DNA of 64,000 nt, taken from contig NC_090319.1 of the NCBI RefSeq assembly GCF_040869045.1, positions 54,718,779 to 54,782,778 of the forward strand, read 5' to 3'. This document shows, in pieces, positions 9,963-21,015 of this stretch. Under the pieces are notes generated by a model, which was not told the DNA's origin, did not search any database, and worked only from the letters and a program-made list of their open reading frames with translations. Source of the stretch: Eurosta solidaginis. Taxonomy: Eukaryota > Arthropoda > Insecta > Diptera > Tephritidae. Both the position numbers and the translations under genes were made by a program. The stretch's first letter is position 1. Each line of letters begins with the position of its first letter.

Positions 9963-12180
9963 AAAAAGGCGTTTTGCGCTGAGGCAATTTTCACCAGTTT
10001 GGCAGTCGTTTGGGGGTAATTATTTGATTTTTTGTGAATATCGAGTAATAAAAGAACAATTTCTTATTACCGACTTCTAATTATTGAATTTCTTTACAGA
10101 ACTCTTGAATTCAATTCTTCTGGCATTTCCTTTTGAGTCTTCTATTCCCCTTTACATTTGCCAATTCCTCTTAAAAGAAAGCGTGAACTAAAACACGGAA
10201 TACAACAAAAACTAGCAACAAAAAATTTTAAGAATTGCTTGGTACGGGCGCTGTTGTACTCTTTTCCCTCCTTTATCACCCTCTTAGTCTATATCATGGC
10301 CGACTTGAGTTCAATGATTGTCTAATGTAAAAGGGACTTACATTTTGCAGGTCCATGTACAATGGCTCAACATTCTAGGTCACTTTTTTCTTATGGAAAA
10401 CTATACTAGGTTAGGTTAGGTTGAACTGGCCGGTCCATGAGGACCTCACATAGACTAATTGTGTCCGTAGTGTTACCAGAAGTTTGTTTTAACGACCAAA
10501 CTGAAAAACCTTATCAAAAACCAGGACCTATGTTATAAAATCACTCCGTCCTCTTGGCAAATACTAGAAGCTTCCTAGGACTTAAGCCACTTGATGCTTC
10601 TAGATCTGATAGCTGTATCACTCCTAATAGCTGGAGTCTTAGCCTGGCAAGTTCAGGGCACGAGCACAGAACGTGCTCGATCGTTTCCTCCTCCAACCCG
10701 CACTTCCTACATCTGCTATCACTGACCAAGCCTAATTTAAAGGCATGTGACGCCAGAAGGCAGTGTCCAGTCAGAATACCCGTCATGAGTCTACAGTCCT
10801 CTCTTTTTAATGATAGAAGCAACTGTGTTAGTCTAAGGTTGTAAGACCTACACATAATCTTCGACACTTTACAGCCCCGTGCTTGAACCCACGCCTTCCC
10901 CGCTTGGTCGATCATGTGCACCTCTCGCCTTCGCTTAATCTCGCCCAATCTAATTGGGACGTTTACAGAGCAAGCTTCAAGGGATGTGCCCTTTTTAGCT
11001 AGTTCGTCCGCTTTTTCATTCGCATCTATTCCCATATGCCCTGGGACCCAAAATAGATGTATCCTTCTCCCTGTCCCGATTCTCTCCAGAGACTGCTTAC
11101 ACTCTAACACGCATTTAGATGCTATGCTATGCGAGATTATTGCCTTAATTGCTGTTTGACTGTCAATATAAAAGTTAACACGGTTGCAGCTTAAGCTCTT
11201 CTCTTCCAGGGCTTCTACTGCTTTGGTTACGGTTTATATTTTCGCTTGGAAAACGCTACAGTAATCCGGCAGCCTGTATGATCTGCTTATTTCCGGATCA
11301 GCGCAGTATACCGCAGACCCTACTCCTTCCACTACTTTGGAACCATCGGTGTACACATGTATCGCCTCGTCCGCCATTTGCGCACCCTTGCGTCAACCGT
11401 CCACCTCTATTGTGGCCTTAAGATCTCCCTCGAAGCGTAAACAGGGAATCAGGTAGTCTGTTCATCTTGTGATTGATGACGCTATACTACTATGGCCATA
11501 TGGTCGGCGCTCAAGCTGCCCCGAAGCACCGAGCCTGGTTGCGGTAATTAATATACTAAACTCCCTTTATTTATGCTGATTTTGCGAGGACAAACCTAAA
11601 TTTGATTTAACTTGATTATCATTGAACGTCCTGCATACTTATACAGTAACGAGGTTAGCCACATCCCTATTCGGTTTCGGGTTTATTAAATTAAACGGCT
11701 TTAACGGTTAATCGCTACGCTTTAACTACCATTTCCTTTATGTTGCGAGATTTAAATAATTTTTTAAGAACGAAATTAAGAAAATTTTTGTCGAATCAAT
11801 AGATTGAGATCTCAATTTGAAATTGGCGGCTTATAGAAAACAGCGAATTTTTACAAAAAGTTTGCAAAACGCGTTTTCAGGTACTACTTTGACAATTTTT
11901 GTGGTATTTTAAAATTTTTTGTCAAATAACAAATTACCATTTTTTATACGTGGAATCAAGTAACCACGGTTGTAAGGAACAGGGTGAACTTTTAAAACTC
12001 CTCAAAAAATTCTTTATTACGCCAATCAATGCCTTTTTTTCATGCGGATTCCCTGTCCATGCTTAATTTAGCTGAAAACTGTGTTTAATATGTCATGACA
12101 GATTGAAATTTTAAATCCCATTTTTAATTTAGGCAAGATTTTAACTAAACAGTATGTTAGTCAGCGGCTATGATTAGGGG
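9963..12180. repeat. Unclassified interspersed repeat, copy 1 (with nested LINE)
   Basis: Nearly the same sequence occurs at 18686-19955, starting AAAAAGGCGTTTTGCGCTGA and ending near CTATGATTA. Copy 1 is interrupted by a LOA LINE (10409-11551). Copy 2 preserves the empty site (around 19121-19132). Copy 2 also has about 180 extra bases near 19283-19460. Neither copy has a long frame, clear terminal inverted repeats or an LTR. It is a non-autonomous or long-dead family I cannot place. Confidence 0.55.
10409..11551 (-). mobile_element. LOA-like LINE, 5'-truncated copy
   Basis: Minus-strand copy of the element at 3629-7102, covering part of the RT/RNase H connector, RNase H and zinc knuckle. 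The intact frame 10541-11110 encodes WVPGHMGIDANEKADELAKKG (here ADELA is intact) and the CRKCGLEEETIEHVLC knuckle. Upstream, stops interrupt the RNase H start. The 3' tail shows AGGTTAGGTTAGG on the plus strand. The target duplication is tatacta at 10402-10408 and 11552-11558, confirmed by the uninterrupted paralogous site near 19121. Confidence 0.8.
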
Positions 12181-12449
12181 CTAATGCAATTATCATATCG
12201 CAATCGTTTTAAAACTATGACCTAGTTTACATACAACGATATTATCTTCATTTTCGTACTTAACTCCTAATATAAATTTGTCCCCTCGATAATCGGTAAT
12301 TATGAACAAATTTTAGAGATGCGGATTTTTTCACAGAAAAAGATCCACCTCTATATTTCCTTTTACAAATCGCATTTCCGCAACGATTCATTGGAAACAT
12401 CCGCTCCATTAACGCTTTTGACATTAGCCATCATTAAGTGGGTTTAGCT

Positions 12450-13059
12450 CTGTGAAGGTGGCACCTACATGTTCGAGTAATTAAAAAAACCATATCTTAT
12501 TCGTTTGTCCATCATTGTGCACGTTTGTCCAGGAAAAATTTTCGTTTGTCCACCTTTTGTTAAAAAGTTATGACAAAAATATTTTTTTTTGAAAAACCCA
12601 AAATTTTTTTTCGCTTTATTGTGCTAAATCGTATGTCCGTCGTTTGTCCATGTTTGTCCAAGAAAAATTTTCTTTGTCCACTTTTTGATAACAAGTTACT
12701 TAAAAAAAAAATCGCGTGTGAAGTTAGCACCTCCATTTGCGAGTAATTAAAAAATCCAAATGCCATTCGTTTGTCCATCGTTTGTCCAGGAAAAATTTTC
12801 GTTTGTCCACCTTTTGTTTAAAAGTTATAACAAAAAATTTTTTTTTCGAAAAACCCAAATTTTTTTTTTGCTTTATTGTGCTAAATCGTATGTCGGTCGT
12901 TTGTCCAAGAAAAATTTTCGTTTGTCCACCTTTTGTTAAAAAGTTATTTAAAAAAAAAATTGCGTGTTAAGTTAGCACCTCCATTTGCGAGTAATTAAAA
13001 AAACCAAATGCCATTCGTTTGTCCATCGTTTGTCCACGTTTGTCCAGGAAAATTTTTCG
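12450..13059. repeat. Tandem array rich in GTTTGTCCA
   Basis: About two and a half units of roughly 240-270 bp. Each starts near 'gcacctccatttgcgagta', continues with CGTTTGTCCA repeated three or four times, then GAAAAATTTTCG, a TTTTTTTT/GAAAAACCCAAA stretch and GTGCTAAATCGTATG. Unit starts are near 12458, 12727 and 12971. The nonamer GTTTGTCCA is itself repeated at irregular spacing. Both strands give short frames that are only products of the repeat. Confidence 0.6.
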
Positions 13060-13830
13060 TTGTAACTTGGTTATTTGACCTCCGATTTTTAAAATTGATA
13101 TGTCATTATTTTGGCCTTGAGAAGCTTCACATTTCCGTTTAATGTCCTTTTAAGCTATGAAATCGTTTTCACATGATTAGGTCAGCTAAAAAAATTTTAC
13201 CCCCCCCCCCCCCCCCCTAATGTATGTTTTTTCCCCTACCAAACGAAAGTACTTACAAATTCAAGAAAATGTTGCTTCGAAACCATATTACTAAAATAAT
13301 AAACAAAGAAGTTATAGCACTTTCAATATTTATTTCAACTGTTATTTTACCTGATTCCTATTATACTTAGACCTGAAACTCGTGATATTTTTGGAGGAAA
13401 AATTGCAGAGTTTGCATTGAAAAGTTAATAAAGATATGCCAAATATCATGAATAGGGGAAGTCAAAGTAAATAAGTGAGTCAAACCTGTTGTTTCGTATT
13501 TATAATAATAACGCTATGCGACAAAATCAACTTTTTTTCTGGGTATTAGACAAAACCCACTTTTTTGTAGAGATTGGGGCTTAAGTAAACAAAGTACTAT
13601 CTCCGTTTTTCGAACTTAGCCTCCAAAAAATAGATATCGGCTTACGAAGTTCGAAGTTCGAAATTCTACATTTCGAAATTTTATTTTTGTGTTAACGCGT
13701 TCAGCTGACCTAATCATGTGAAAATGACTTCATAGCTTAAAAGGACATTAAACGGAAATGTGAAGCTTCTCAAGGCCAAAATATGGACATATCAATTTTA
13801 AAAATCGGACGTCAAATAACCAAATTACAA
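13060..13830. mobile_element. Foldback/MITE-like element with 128-bp inverted arms
   Basis: Left arm 13060-13187 and right arm 13703-13830 are near-identical inverted copies (start TTGTAACTTGGTTATTTGAC, inner end AGGTCAGCT). The roughly 515-bp centre has no coding frame and carries an 18-base C run at 13200-13217. No target duplication is obvious. It abuts the GTTTGTCCA array directly. Confidence 0.6.
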
Positions 13831-14907
13831 CAAAAAAAACATTTTCGGCTATATTTCGATGGATCAAAAAAAAAAAATTTTTCCGAAACCCGCTCAACAT
13901 AATCTTTAAATTTAGGGGCGGACATTAGCAACTTTTTTTTTTGTATGGGGACCAACCCAGTCTATTGTACATATTGTCGGCTGAAAAAATCATAGAGAAC
14001 GGTCGTATATATGGTATGTATCCCATACAACCGATTGTTCAGATAAGAAACTTTTCCTAATTTCTAGCCCATTTCAACGTCTAGAAACTTCCAATTTTAT
14101 CAAATACTTACGCTTAAGTCAATTATTGTTGAAATAAGTGATTAACGGTGATAATTTTTTCATGCAGACCACAAAAAACGTAAAATTTTGCATCCTCACA
14201 TTTTTTATATCTATCTTAAAAATCGCTTAGATATATACATCTGTTCACTACATATTTCATATCTTATACATACGAATATTTGGATATTACGAATGGGATA
14301 AGATTATTGTGCAGCCCCATTCATGAAAGGTATGAATTCAATCCCGACATTACTTGTTTCTTATTGTTATCGTACTCTTGTTTAATCAATTACGTCAGTG
14401 CATTTTCTTCCGATGAATTGGTGTCCTGGCAGGTGAGTCCTGCAGGAAAGGTTTAGCGAGATGCGAATGAGGCCAATGTAAACGATTTCAAATGACTCAT
14501 TTGAAAGTACGCACCTGAGGCCAGCTAGCCCAACCCTCGATATTTTTTAAAATACAAGTGTAATAAAATTAATTAATCCGTATTAAATTAGCATTAAATG
14601 TTGTGCAATTTAGTACGGTCTCGTTTTTTGATTGGGCTGAAAAGGTTGGGCGAGCTTAAGAGACCTACATTTTTGGGTCGGATGATGAAAATTGTACAAT
14701 CAAATTACAATTTTTTTAGTAGGTCATGAAAAAAAACTCAAAGTAGAAAAAAAGTAAAAAAATGAAGTTTCGCAGGCTCGAAAATTATTTTTTTTTGGTA
14801 TGCGTAGTGGAACTTTTTTTTCCTGAGCCCAAATCCTATCGATGGCGCGATATCGGTTAATAAATCGACCCACCCTAATACATACATAAAATATATTTTC
14901 TACTTAC
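13831..14907. other. Proximal part of Pkc98E intron 1
   Basis: Intronic sequence immediately downstream (on the minus strand) of Pkc98E exon 1. It is AT-rich with several poly-T/poly-A runs. A block around 14620-14880 has an inverted-repeat look (CCCAACC near 14530, GGTTGGGCGAG near 14646), possibly a short MITE. No exon seen. Confidence 0.35.
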
Positions 14908-15061
14908 CAAAGTGATTATCGTCGACATCAATCGAAACATATGGATCGATAGGTTGATCATCGGCTAATTTACCAAAAGTCAAATTGTGACGCTTTTGAA
15001 AATCGGTTGGACGCAAACCGATTGCTTCGCAAACTTTTATTTGTAATTTACCCGTAAACAT
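14908..15061 (-). CDS. Pkc98E: Protein kinase C 98E (novel PKC), first coding exon
   Basis: Read on the minus strand, ATG at 15061-15059 opens 51 codons plus one base and ends at a consensus donor (G|GTAAGT, donor bases 14907-14906). The peptide begins MFTGKLQIKVCEAIGLRPTD, includes KRHNLTFGKLADDQ and ends DPYVSIDVDDNHF. From memory this is very close to the N-terminus of Drosophila Pkc98E, the fly PKC-epsilon/delta-like kinase. These residues form the start of the C2-like domain, which in novel PKCs binds phospholipid without the full calcium site. The start context (ACAAAATG) is a good fly Kozak sequence, and the split Asp codon fits the family's exon phase. No further exon is visible, so intron 1 exceeds 14.9 kb. 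Missed by frame-length filters because it is short. Confidence 0.88.
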
Positions 15062-16234
15062 TTTGTAAATTTCGTCTTTTCAAATGCAACCGTTTTAAAG
15101 GTTATACGAAGAAGAAGCACAAGAAGCCTGCAACGAATATAGGTACGTACGATGGACGATTATTGATAGTAGCTGCGTTGAAACGACCGATATTGAAACG
15201 GAAATGGCGATTGAACTAAACGCTGCTAAATGGTTTGTGGCTGGTTTTTGTTGTTGATGTTTTGTTTTATGTCAAATTAATGTTTTCTCGTTATAGCCAA
15301 ATGTTTCAGAGCAATGTAAATTTCAATTAAATGCAATTTAAGAAATGATAATTAATTTTGTAAGCAAATTTTAGCTGCTTGTTTTTATATGCAGGCAATG
15401 TTGTTGTGGTTGTTGTTGGTGTGGTGTGGTGCAACAGCGCTGACAGTTACGTTAATATCGTTGCAATCAGCCACCAAATTCATATAACAAACGAATTACA
15501 TATGTATTTCGAAGTCACACACACGCACATAGGCACAATTACAATACAATACGTTAGAGCGAGAAGATTTTATGGCGCGCGCTTGCGCATTTTTCGAACA
15601 CACACACACACACACTAAGCTCAATTGTTAATTTAGCAAAGATTTCCGTAATGTTTAATTAATTTTTTTAATTTTTATTTAATGCATTTAGTTATACGAA
15701 TTTATTAACACAATTTTATCCACATATTGCACTTTCTTTGAAAAAAAAAAATATAAAAAACATTTTTTATTTAACTTCTTGCTTTCTTATTTGTTACGTT
15801 TCGTTCGCATTCACTTTCACCTTCAAATCGTAAATTAATTCAATTCATGCAAATTATTTTACTTTTTTTGTTGTTTTTCTATTTTCTCTATACGTATGCG
15901 TGTGTGTGTTAGTCACCTAATTACACATTTGTGTTTGTTACGCTGCTGTTGCTGTTGTTGCTTTGGCTGTGACTATGGCTGTTGTTGTTGTTGTTTATGA
16001 TGATGCTGTTTTTGTTGCTGCCATCGCTAATTATTCTTGGTTTTTGTTGGTTTATGCATTTGTTGGGCGCTTCACCCATTTAATGTCAATTGAGGTTCGT
16101 CTCTCGCAATATCCGCTTTTGAGATTTTATTATGCGCTTATTTTCTTTAATTTAGTTTTTCTTTAAATCTTTTTTCTCTTTTTTTGTGTGTGTGCGTTTA
16201 TGTTGTCTGCAATTTATTTTTATTAGTTATACAT
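15062..16234 (-). promoter_or_regulatory. Pkc98E 5' UTR and upstream region
   Basis: The sequence upstream of the Pkc98E start. It contains simple-sequence tracts: TG/TTG-rich stretches at 15393-15433 and 15940-16020 (CAA-type on the gene strand), an (AC)n run at 15598-15615, and several poly-T tracts. No TE is obvious here, unlike the flanks, which fits a conserved regulatory region. The transcription start cannot be fixed from sequence. Short frames at 15379 and 15963 are simple-repeat products. Confidence 0.4.
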
Positions 16235-16616
16235 TAGCCGTGTTTTTTTTCTACGTATATACGTCTACGTATGCGCGTAAAAAAACGCTCATCCTCACTT
16301 AGATAATAGCCGTGTTTTTATACACACGCGTATACGTTTACGTTTGCGCGTGAAAAAAACGCCTATCCTCGCTTAGATAATGCTGAGGAGACCCATCTAG
16401 CGGTGATAAATAGTGGACGCGCATAGAATACTTAGAATTGGTGCAGAGGGTGAAACATAGACACATATTTCAGTTACATCTGAGTATAATGCGTATTGAA
16501 GTTTAGTAGTACTAATTTTATACGTAGCAATTTCAGAGGTGTATTTAAAGTTTGTCGCTTAGCAGTCCATATACAGTTTAAGCGTAAACGTATATAGATG
16601 AGAAAAAACACAGCTA
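16235..16616 (+). mobile_element. TAGCCGTG-family MITE (full copy plus duplicated end)
   Basis: A full copy runs 16307-16616, from TAGCCGTGTTTTTATACAC to AAAAAACACAGCTA, flanked by TA. It contains the landmarks GGAGACCCATCTAGCGG and GAGTATAATGCGTATTGAA, which also occur in copies at 17250-17415, 25571-25804 and 42800-43375. A second partial left end (16235-16306) precedes it as a direct 70-bp duplication. No coding potential. TA flanks and long A/T-rich ends suggest a Tc1/mariner-type MITE. Confidence 0.6.
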
Positions 16617-16654
16617 ATGCTTAAGAGACCCATCTAACGGCAACTAGCTACACT

Positions 16655-17688
16655 AGGCTTGGGGATCTATCGAACTAAAGACTAGATCTTTTAATTGAAC
16701 TAGTACGCTAGTTCGTTCAGTGAAGTGAACTAAACTTTTATGTGGCAACTTTGCAAATTCAAATTTCAAAATGTATGGCAACTCACTTCTTTTGCAAAAT
16801 TAAAACAGCTGACCGAATTTCGCGATGATTACCGCCATATCGTCATTTTGTGAAGATTTACAATTTATTTTAGAAGTTTAGTATTTTTAATGTAATAGTA
16901 AGTGTGTCCATTTTGCTTTCATAAATTTAACTAGAAAAATGTGTGCTTAACACATAATGATTTCTTTCAGATGCCAAAGCGAAGTAAAATATGGAAGCAC
17001 GTTAAAGAAAGTCGTGAAGAAAACAAAATGAAATGCAAAAATTTCCATAAGTGTTGCTGGCGGCATATATGATGTTTAAATCAGGGAGTGAGCAGATTTA
17101 ACTTCCGAATTGAACTATTGAACTAGTTCAATTGGTTGAACAATAGTTTAATTAGGTGACCGAACGAAGGGCGAAAAGAACTAGTTCGATGGACTGAGCG
17201 AACTTGAAGTTAACTAATCCTTTCATTGAACTAAAAAATCCAACTCTAGTGGACACACACCATTTGTAGAGGTAATACATAGTGGTGAAACATAGACACA
17301 TATTTCAGTTGCCCTCTGAGTATAATGCGTATTGAAATTGAGGAGTACTAATTTTCTGCGCAGCAATTTCAGAAGAGTAGGTATAGTTCAACGCGTAGCA
17401 GTCCATATAAAGTTTAAATTTATGAAAGCAAAATGAAAACACTTACTATACATTTAAAAGACTAAACTTCTAAAATAAATTGTAAAACTTCACAAAATCT
17501 AAATGACGATATGGCGGGTAAACAACGCGAAATTCAATCAGCTGTTTTAATTTTGACAAAGAAGTGAGTGCCCATACATTTTGAAATTTTAATTTGCAAA
17601 GTTGCCACATAAAAGTTTTGTTCACTTTACTAGACGAACTAGTTCAATTAAAAGATCTAGTTCTTTAGTTCAATAGATCCCCAAGCCT
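16655..17688. mobile_element. hAT-like inverted-repeat element with BED-finger remnant
   Basis: Left arm 16655-16930 and right arm 17416-17688 are inverted copies beginning AGGCTTGGGGATCTAT, each about 275 bp. Both arms contain a GAACTAGTTC-like palindrome. Between them lies a short transposase exon remnant (16971-17072) and a fragment of the TAGCCGTG MITE (about 17250-17415), inserted later. No matching 8-bp duplication is visible at the edges, so insertion is old or the ends are altered. Confidence 0.5.
16971..17072 (+). pseudogene. hAT transposase BED zinc-finger remnant
   Basis: Directly after a splice-acceptor-like TTTCTTTCAG, an ATG opens 33 codons, MPKRSKIWKHVKESREENKM..., then KCKNFHKCC and a stop. 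MPKRS-x-IW plus NKMKCK resembles the start of BED fingers at the N-terminus of hAT transposases. The second half of the finger (Cys/His pair) is degraded. A dead relic that links the surrounding inverted-repeat element to hAT. Confidence 0.45.
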
Positions 17689-17694
17689 CTGGAT

Positions 17695-18060
17695 CGCCTA
17701 AGTATGTTAAATCCAGCTAATACACAAATCTGCCGCTTTTGTGAGCTGGATGATGTAACACACATTATCTGTAAATGCGTTGCACTGGTAAGGTGGCGTG
17801 ACTCATAACCCCTTTGTTGTCTTGAAATTTCTAAAAATGTGAGGCGTAGCATAATCTGATTAGGGTTCAGTTGGTCTTATATATGACTATCAATAGAAAT
17901 TTTACGCATCCAACGCTTTTATTTAATTGTCTGATCAACGCCATATATTGATGAGGAGTATGATGACTAGTACCTAGGGCCTAACTAATTATTTTATAGA
18001 TTTTAGTATTATTATTACTTCATGTGAGTATTGTTTTTAATAAAACCGTTTAACTTAAAA
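17695..18060 (+). pseudogene. LINE C-terminal zinc-knuckle remnant and 3' end
   Basis: From 17703 the plus strand reads MLNPANTQICRFCELDDVTH then IICKCVALVRWR, a CCHC-type knuckle like those that end ORF2 in I-superfamily LINEs. It differs from the LOA copies here, so it is another family. It decays after about 17810. The following AT-rich tract ending with a poly-A near 18058-18067 could be its 3' UTR and tail. Confidence 0.45.
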
Positions 18061-18229
18061 AAAAAAATTTTAATTATTATTTTTTTTTTCAAGTTTTTAG
18101 TCTTTATTTAATTGCCTATTATTTTCCTTTTTATTTAGTTCATTTAGTGACTCATTATTCCAAGGACTCTTTCATGACAATTTGTTACAATCTAAGTCCT
18201 CAATACATAATCCTTCCAAAGACTTTACT

Positions 18230-18645
18230 CGACTCTGCGCCACGTATGGTTGTCCCTCCTCCAACTCCAAAATATGTTGATGTCACTTCTACCGGACTGT
18301 GTGTAATATTTGTTCCAAATATGAGCCAAATCGGACATAATAGGTCACTTTCTATTCATGTATGTCTTATATGTTCCAAATATGAGCTAATCGGACCACA
18401 AATACGATTTTTGTGAATATCTCGCTCCTTGCTCCACCTAGCGGCGACTTTTTTTATAGGTCGCTTTCTACTCTTGTATGTATTACGTGTTCCAAATATG
18501 AGCCAAATCTCGATCCTTGCGCCACCTATGGCGAATTTTTTCTTATTATTGCATTGTCATCGGGTTCTGAACAATATTCCAAGTTTCAAGCTTGTAGCCT
18601 ATAGGGAAGTTACTTAAATTTCAATTACAAAATTCGTGCCAGCCA
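18230..18645 (+). repeat. Interspersed repeat with TTCCAAATATGAGC units
   Basis: Contains three copies of a TTCCAAATATGAGC motif (near 18313, 18374 and 18490) with neighbouring 'aatcgga' and 'gcgccacctatggcg'. A related copy lies inverted at 50925-51120, sharing ATTGCATTGTCATCGGGTTC and CAAGTTTCAAGCTTGTA. The units differ in length, so it is a complex repeat rather than a simple tandem. Frames here are not coding. Confidence 0.5.
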
Positions 18646-18685
18646 ACCAGCCTAGCCTGTCAAGTTAACCTAAATAAAACCGTTT

Positions 18686-19955
18686 AAAAAGGCGTTTTGC
18701 GCTGATACAATTTTCACCACTTTCGCAGCCGTTAGGGAGTAATTATTCGGTTTTTTGTGAATATCTATTAATTAAAGTACAATTTCTTATTTCCAACTTT
18801 TAATTATTGAATTTCATTACAGAATTCTTGAATTCAATTCTTCTGGCGTTTCCTTTTGTGTCTTCTATTTCCCTTTACATTTGCCAATTCCTCTTAAAAG
18901 AAAGCGTGAAATAAAACACGGAATACAACAAGAATTAGCAACAAAAATTTTAAGAACTTCTTGGTACGGGCACTGTTGTACTACTTCCCTCCTTTATTAC
19001 CCTCTTAGTCCATGTCATGACCGACTTGAGTTCAAAGATTTTCTAATGTAAAAGGGACTTACACTTTGCAGGTCCATGTAAAATGGCTAAACATTTTAGG
19101 TAACTTCTTTCCTATGGAAAACTATACTAAACTCCCTTTATTTATGCTGACTTTGCGAAGACAAACTTAAATTTGATTTAACTTGATTATCATTTAACGT
19201 CTTGCATACTTATATAGTGTCGAGGGTAAACATATCCCTATTCGGTTTCGGGTCTATTAAATTAAACGGCTTTAATGGTTAGGGCCGTCTAATATTTAAG
19301 GTTTGCATCATTTTGGCCGTCACAGCTGTCTTAATGCAAACAACTTTTCTTTACAACGTTCTCACAAACTATATAAACTATTCAACATGAACACGAGTGT
19401 TTGAGTGAATCGCCTTGTTGCTTCCTTTGCTTTAAGGAGCCCAAATCCGCTTTGACCACCTATTCGTTTCTGTTGCGAGATTTAAATAATTTTTTAAGAA
19501 TGAAATTAAGTAAATTTTCTTTTAAATAAGTATGTTCATGTTCAATTAATAAATTGTGCACTCAATTTTAAATTGGTGGCTGATAAAAAACAGCGAATTT
19601 TTACAAAACGTTTGCTAATAACTTTTAAATAAAATTGAATGATAATTATCCGCCACCGGATTATGATTCCTGGGATCAAAACGCGTTTTCAGGTACTCCT
19701 TTGACAATTTTTGTAAAAATTACGTGGAGTCAAGTAACCACGGTTGTAAGGAACAGGGTGAACTTTAAAAACTTCCAAAAAGTTTCTTCATAGCGCCAAT
19801 CAATGCTTTTTTTCATGCGGATACCCTGTCCATGCTTATTTTAGCTGAACACTGTGTTTAATATGTCTATGACAGATCAAAATTTTAAATCCCATTTTTT
19901 AATAAGGCAAGATTTTAACTAAACAGTATTTTAGTCAGCGACTATGATTACGGGC
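18686..19955. repeat. Unclassified interspersed repeat, copy 2
   Basis: Second copy of the repeat at 9963-12180, here without the LINE. It preserves the pre-insertion site at about 19121-19132. An extra block (about 19283-19460) not in copy 1 holds a poly-pyrimidine and CAGCTGTCTT stretch. No coding frame or terminal repeat recognised. Confidence 0.55.
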
Positions 19956-20778
19956 CATTATATTTTGAATCACCCTAATGTATCTTATGATGTGCTTTTG
20001 TTCTTGTGCTTTTTTCTGTTTTGTTTTTTCATTGTCAGTTTCGCTATATTAGATATTTTTTCGTCTCTACTATCAGCTATTTCGTTTTTTCTACTTTATT
20101 TCTTTCCTGCTTTAAATCTTATTTTCTTGGCCTTAGTTTCGTTCTTGGTAACTTGATTGACTAAAGAATAGGCTACATACTTACACACATACATATATAG
20201 TATATATGGATGTACATATGTATTTATGTAGGTAAGGATTTCTGTATGTGCTTGGTTGGCTGGTCATTTCCTACACATTTGACATTTTTCTTCTGTTACT
20301 CTCTCTATTGTTGGTATATTAGAAAGAAATATAGAGCAAACAAGTGAAAAAAGAACGGAAGGAATTTCATTTCCATATTTCCACTTCCCCTTTCCTATTT
20401 AAGCGCGCGCGTATACTGACACACACATACATACATACTAATAAATATAAAACATGCATGCAAGGTCTGACTTAATATTTAAGCATGAGCTGTTTAAAAG
20501 TTGTCTCATAATATTTAATATTATTCGCAGTTTAATCAGATATTTTTTGTTTTTAATTTCTTCCATATTTTTACTTGAAATCATTTGAAATAAAATAAAT
20601 ATTTGTAGTTTTATTTGCCTCTGCATATATACTTCTAATATGTGTCAGTATGTATGTAAATACACTGACAAACAATTGAATAGGGATACGCAATTCAGCT
20701 GTAACTTTTTAATGAACTAGAGTTGCAAATATCCGTGTACCTGTGATTTTGTCACAGCCACTGAAATGTCACAGTACA
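19956..20778. other. AT-rich sequence with microsatellites, no gene seen
   Basis: Contains (ATAC/TATG)-type simple repeats at 20183-20225 and 20420-20440 and pyrimidine-rich tracts. The hydrophobic 70-codon frame at 19944-20156 is a poly-T artefact. Nothing recognised. Confidence 0.35.
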
Positions 20779-21015
20779 TTTGAGCACGTTCTGTGTTCGC
20801 CATATCAGCTATTAGGAGCGTCAGAGTTGCCAGGTCTCGAGGCAGCAATTAGGCTAGGTCCTAGAAAGATTCTAGTATTTGCCAAGAGGACGGAGTTATT
20901 CTACAACATAAGTCCTGGCGCCTAATTGAAATTCTTATGTTTAGTCGTCAAACAAATTCTGGTAACACTGTCGACACATTCAGTCCATGTGAAGTCTTAT
21001 TCACTGGCCAGTTCA
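20779..21015 (+). mobile_element. LOA-like LINE 3' end
   Basis: Encodes the last zinc-knuckle residues (FEHVLCS) and a C-terminus like LGPRKILVFAKRTELFYNIS, then the LOA 3' UTR ending TTCAACCTTACCTAAC. The first part of the knuckle is missing. It is the left half of a composite repeated at 23451-23993. Confidence 0.7.

Noticed and set aside
12450..13059. A CRISPR-like array
   Set aside because: Repeats are short, irregularly spaced and in a eukaryotic AT-rich setting; no spacer structure.
15379..15618. Val/Thr/His-rich small ORF upstream of Pkc98E
   Set aside because: Arises from TTG/TG and AC simple repeats; not on the Pkc98E strand.
19944..20156. Hydrophobic membrane-protein-like ORF
   Set aside because: Poly-T/pyrimidine-rich DNA read in frame gives Phe/Leu runs; no start context or relatives.
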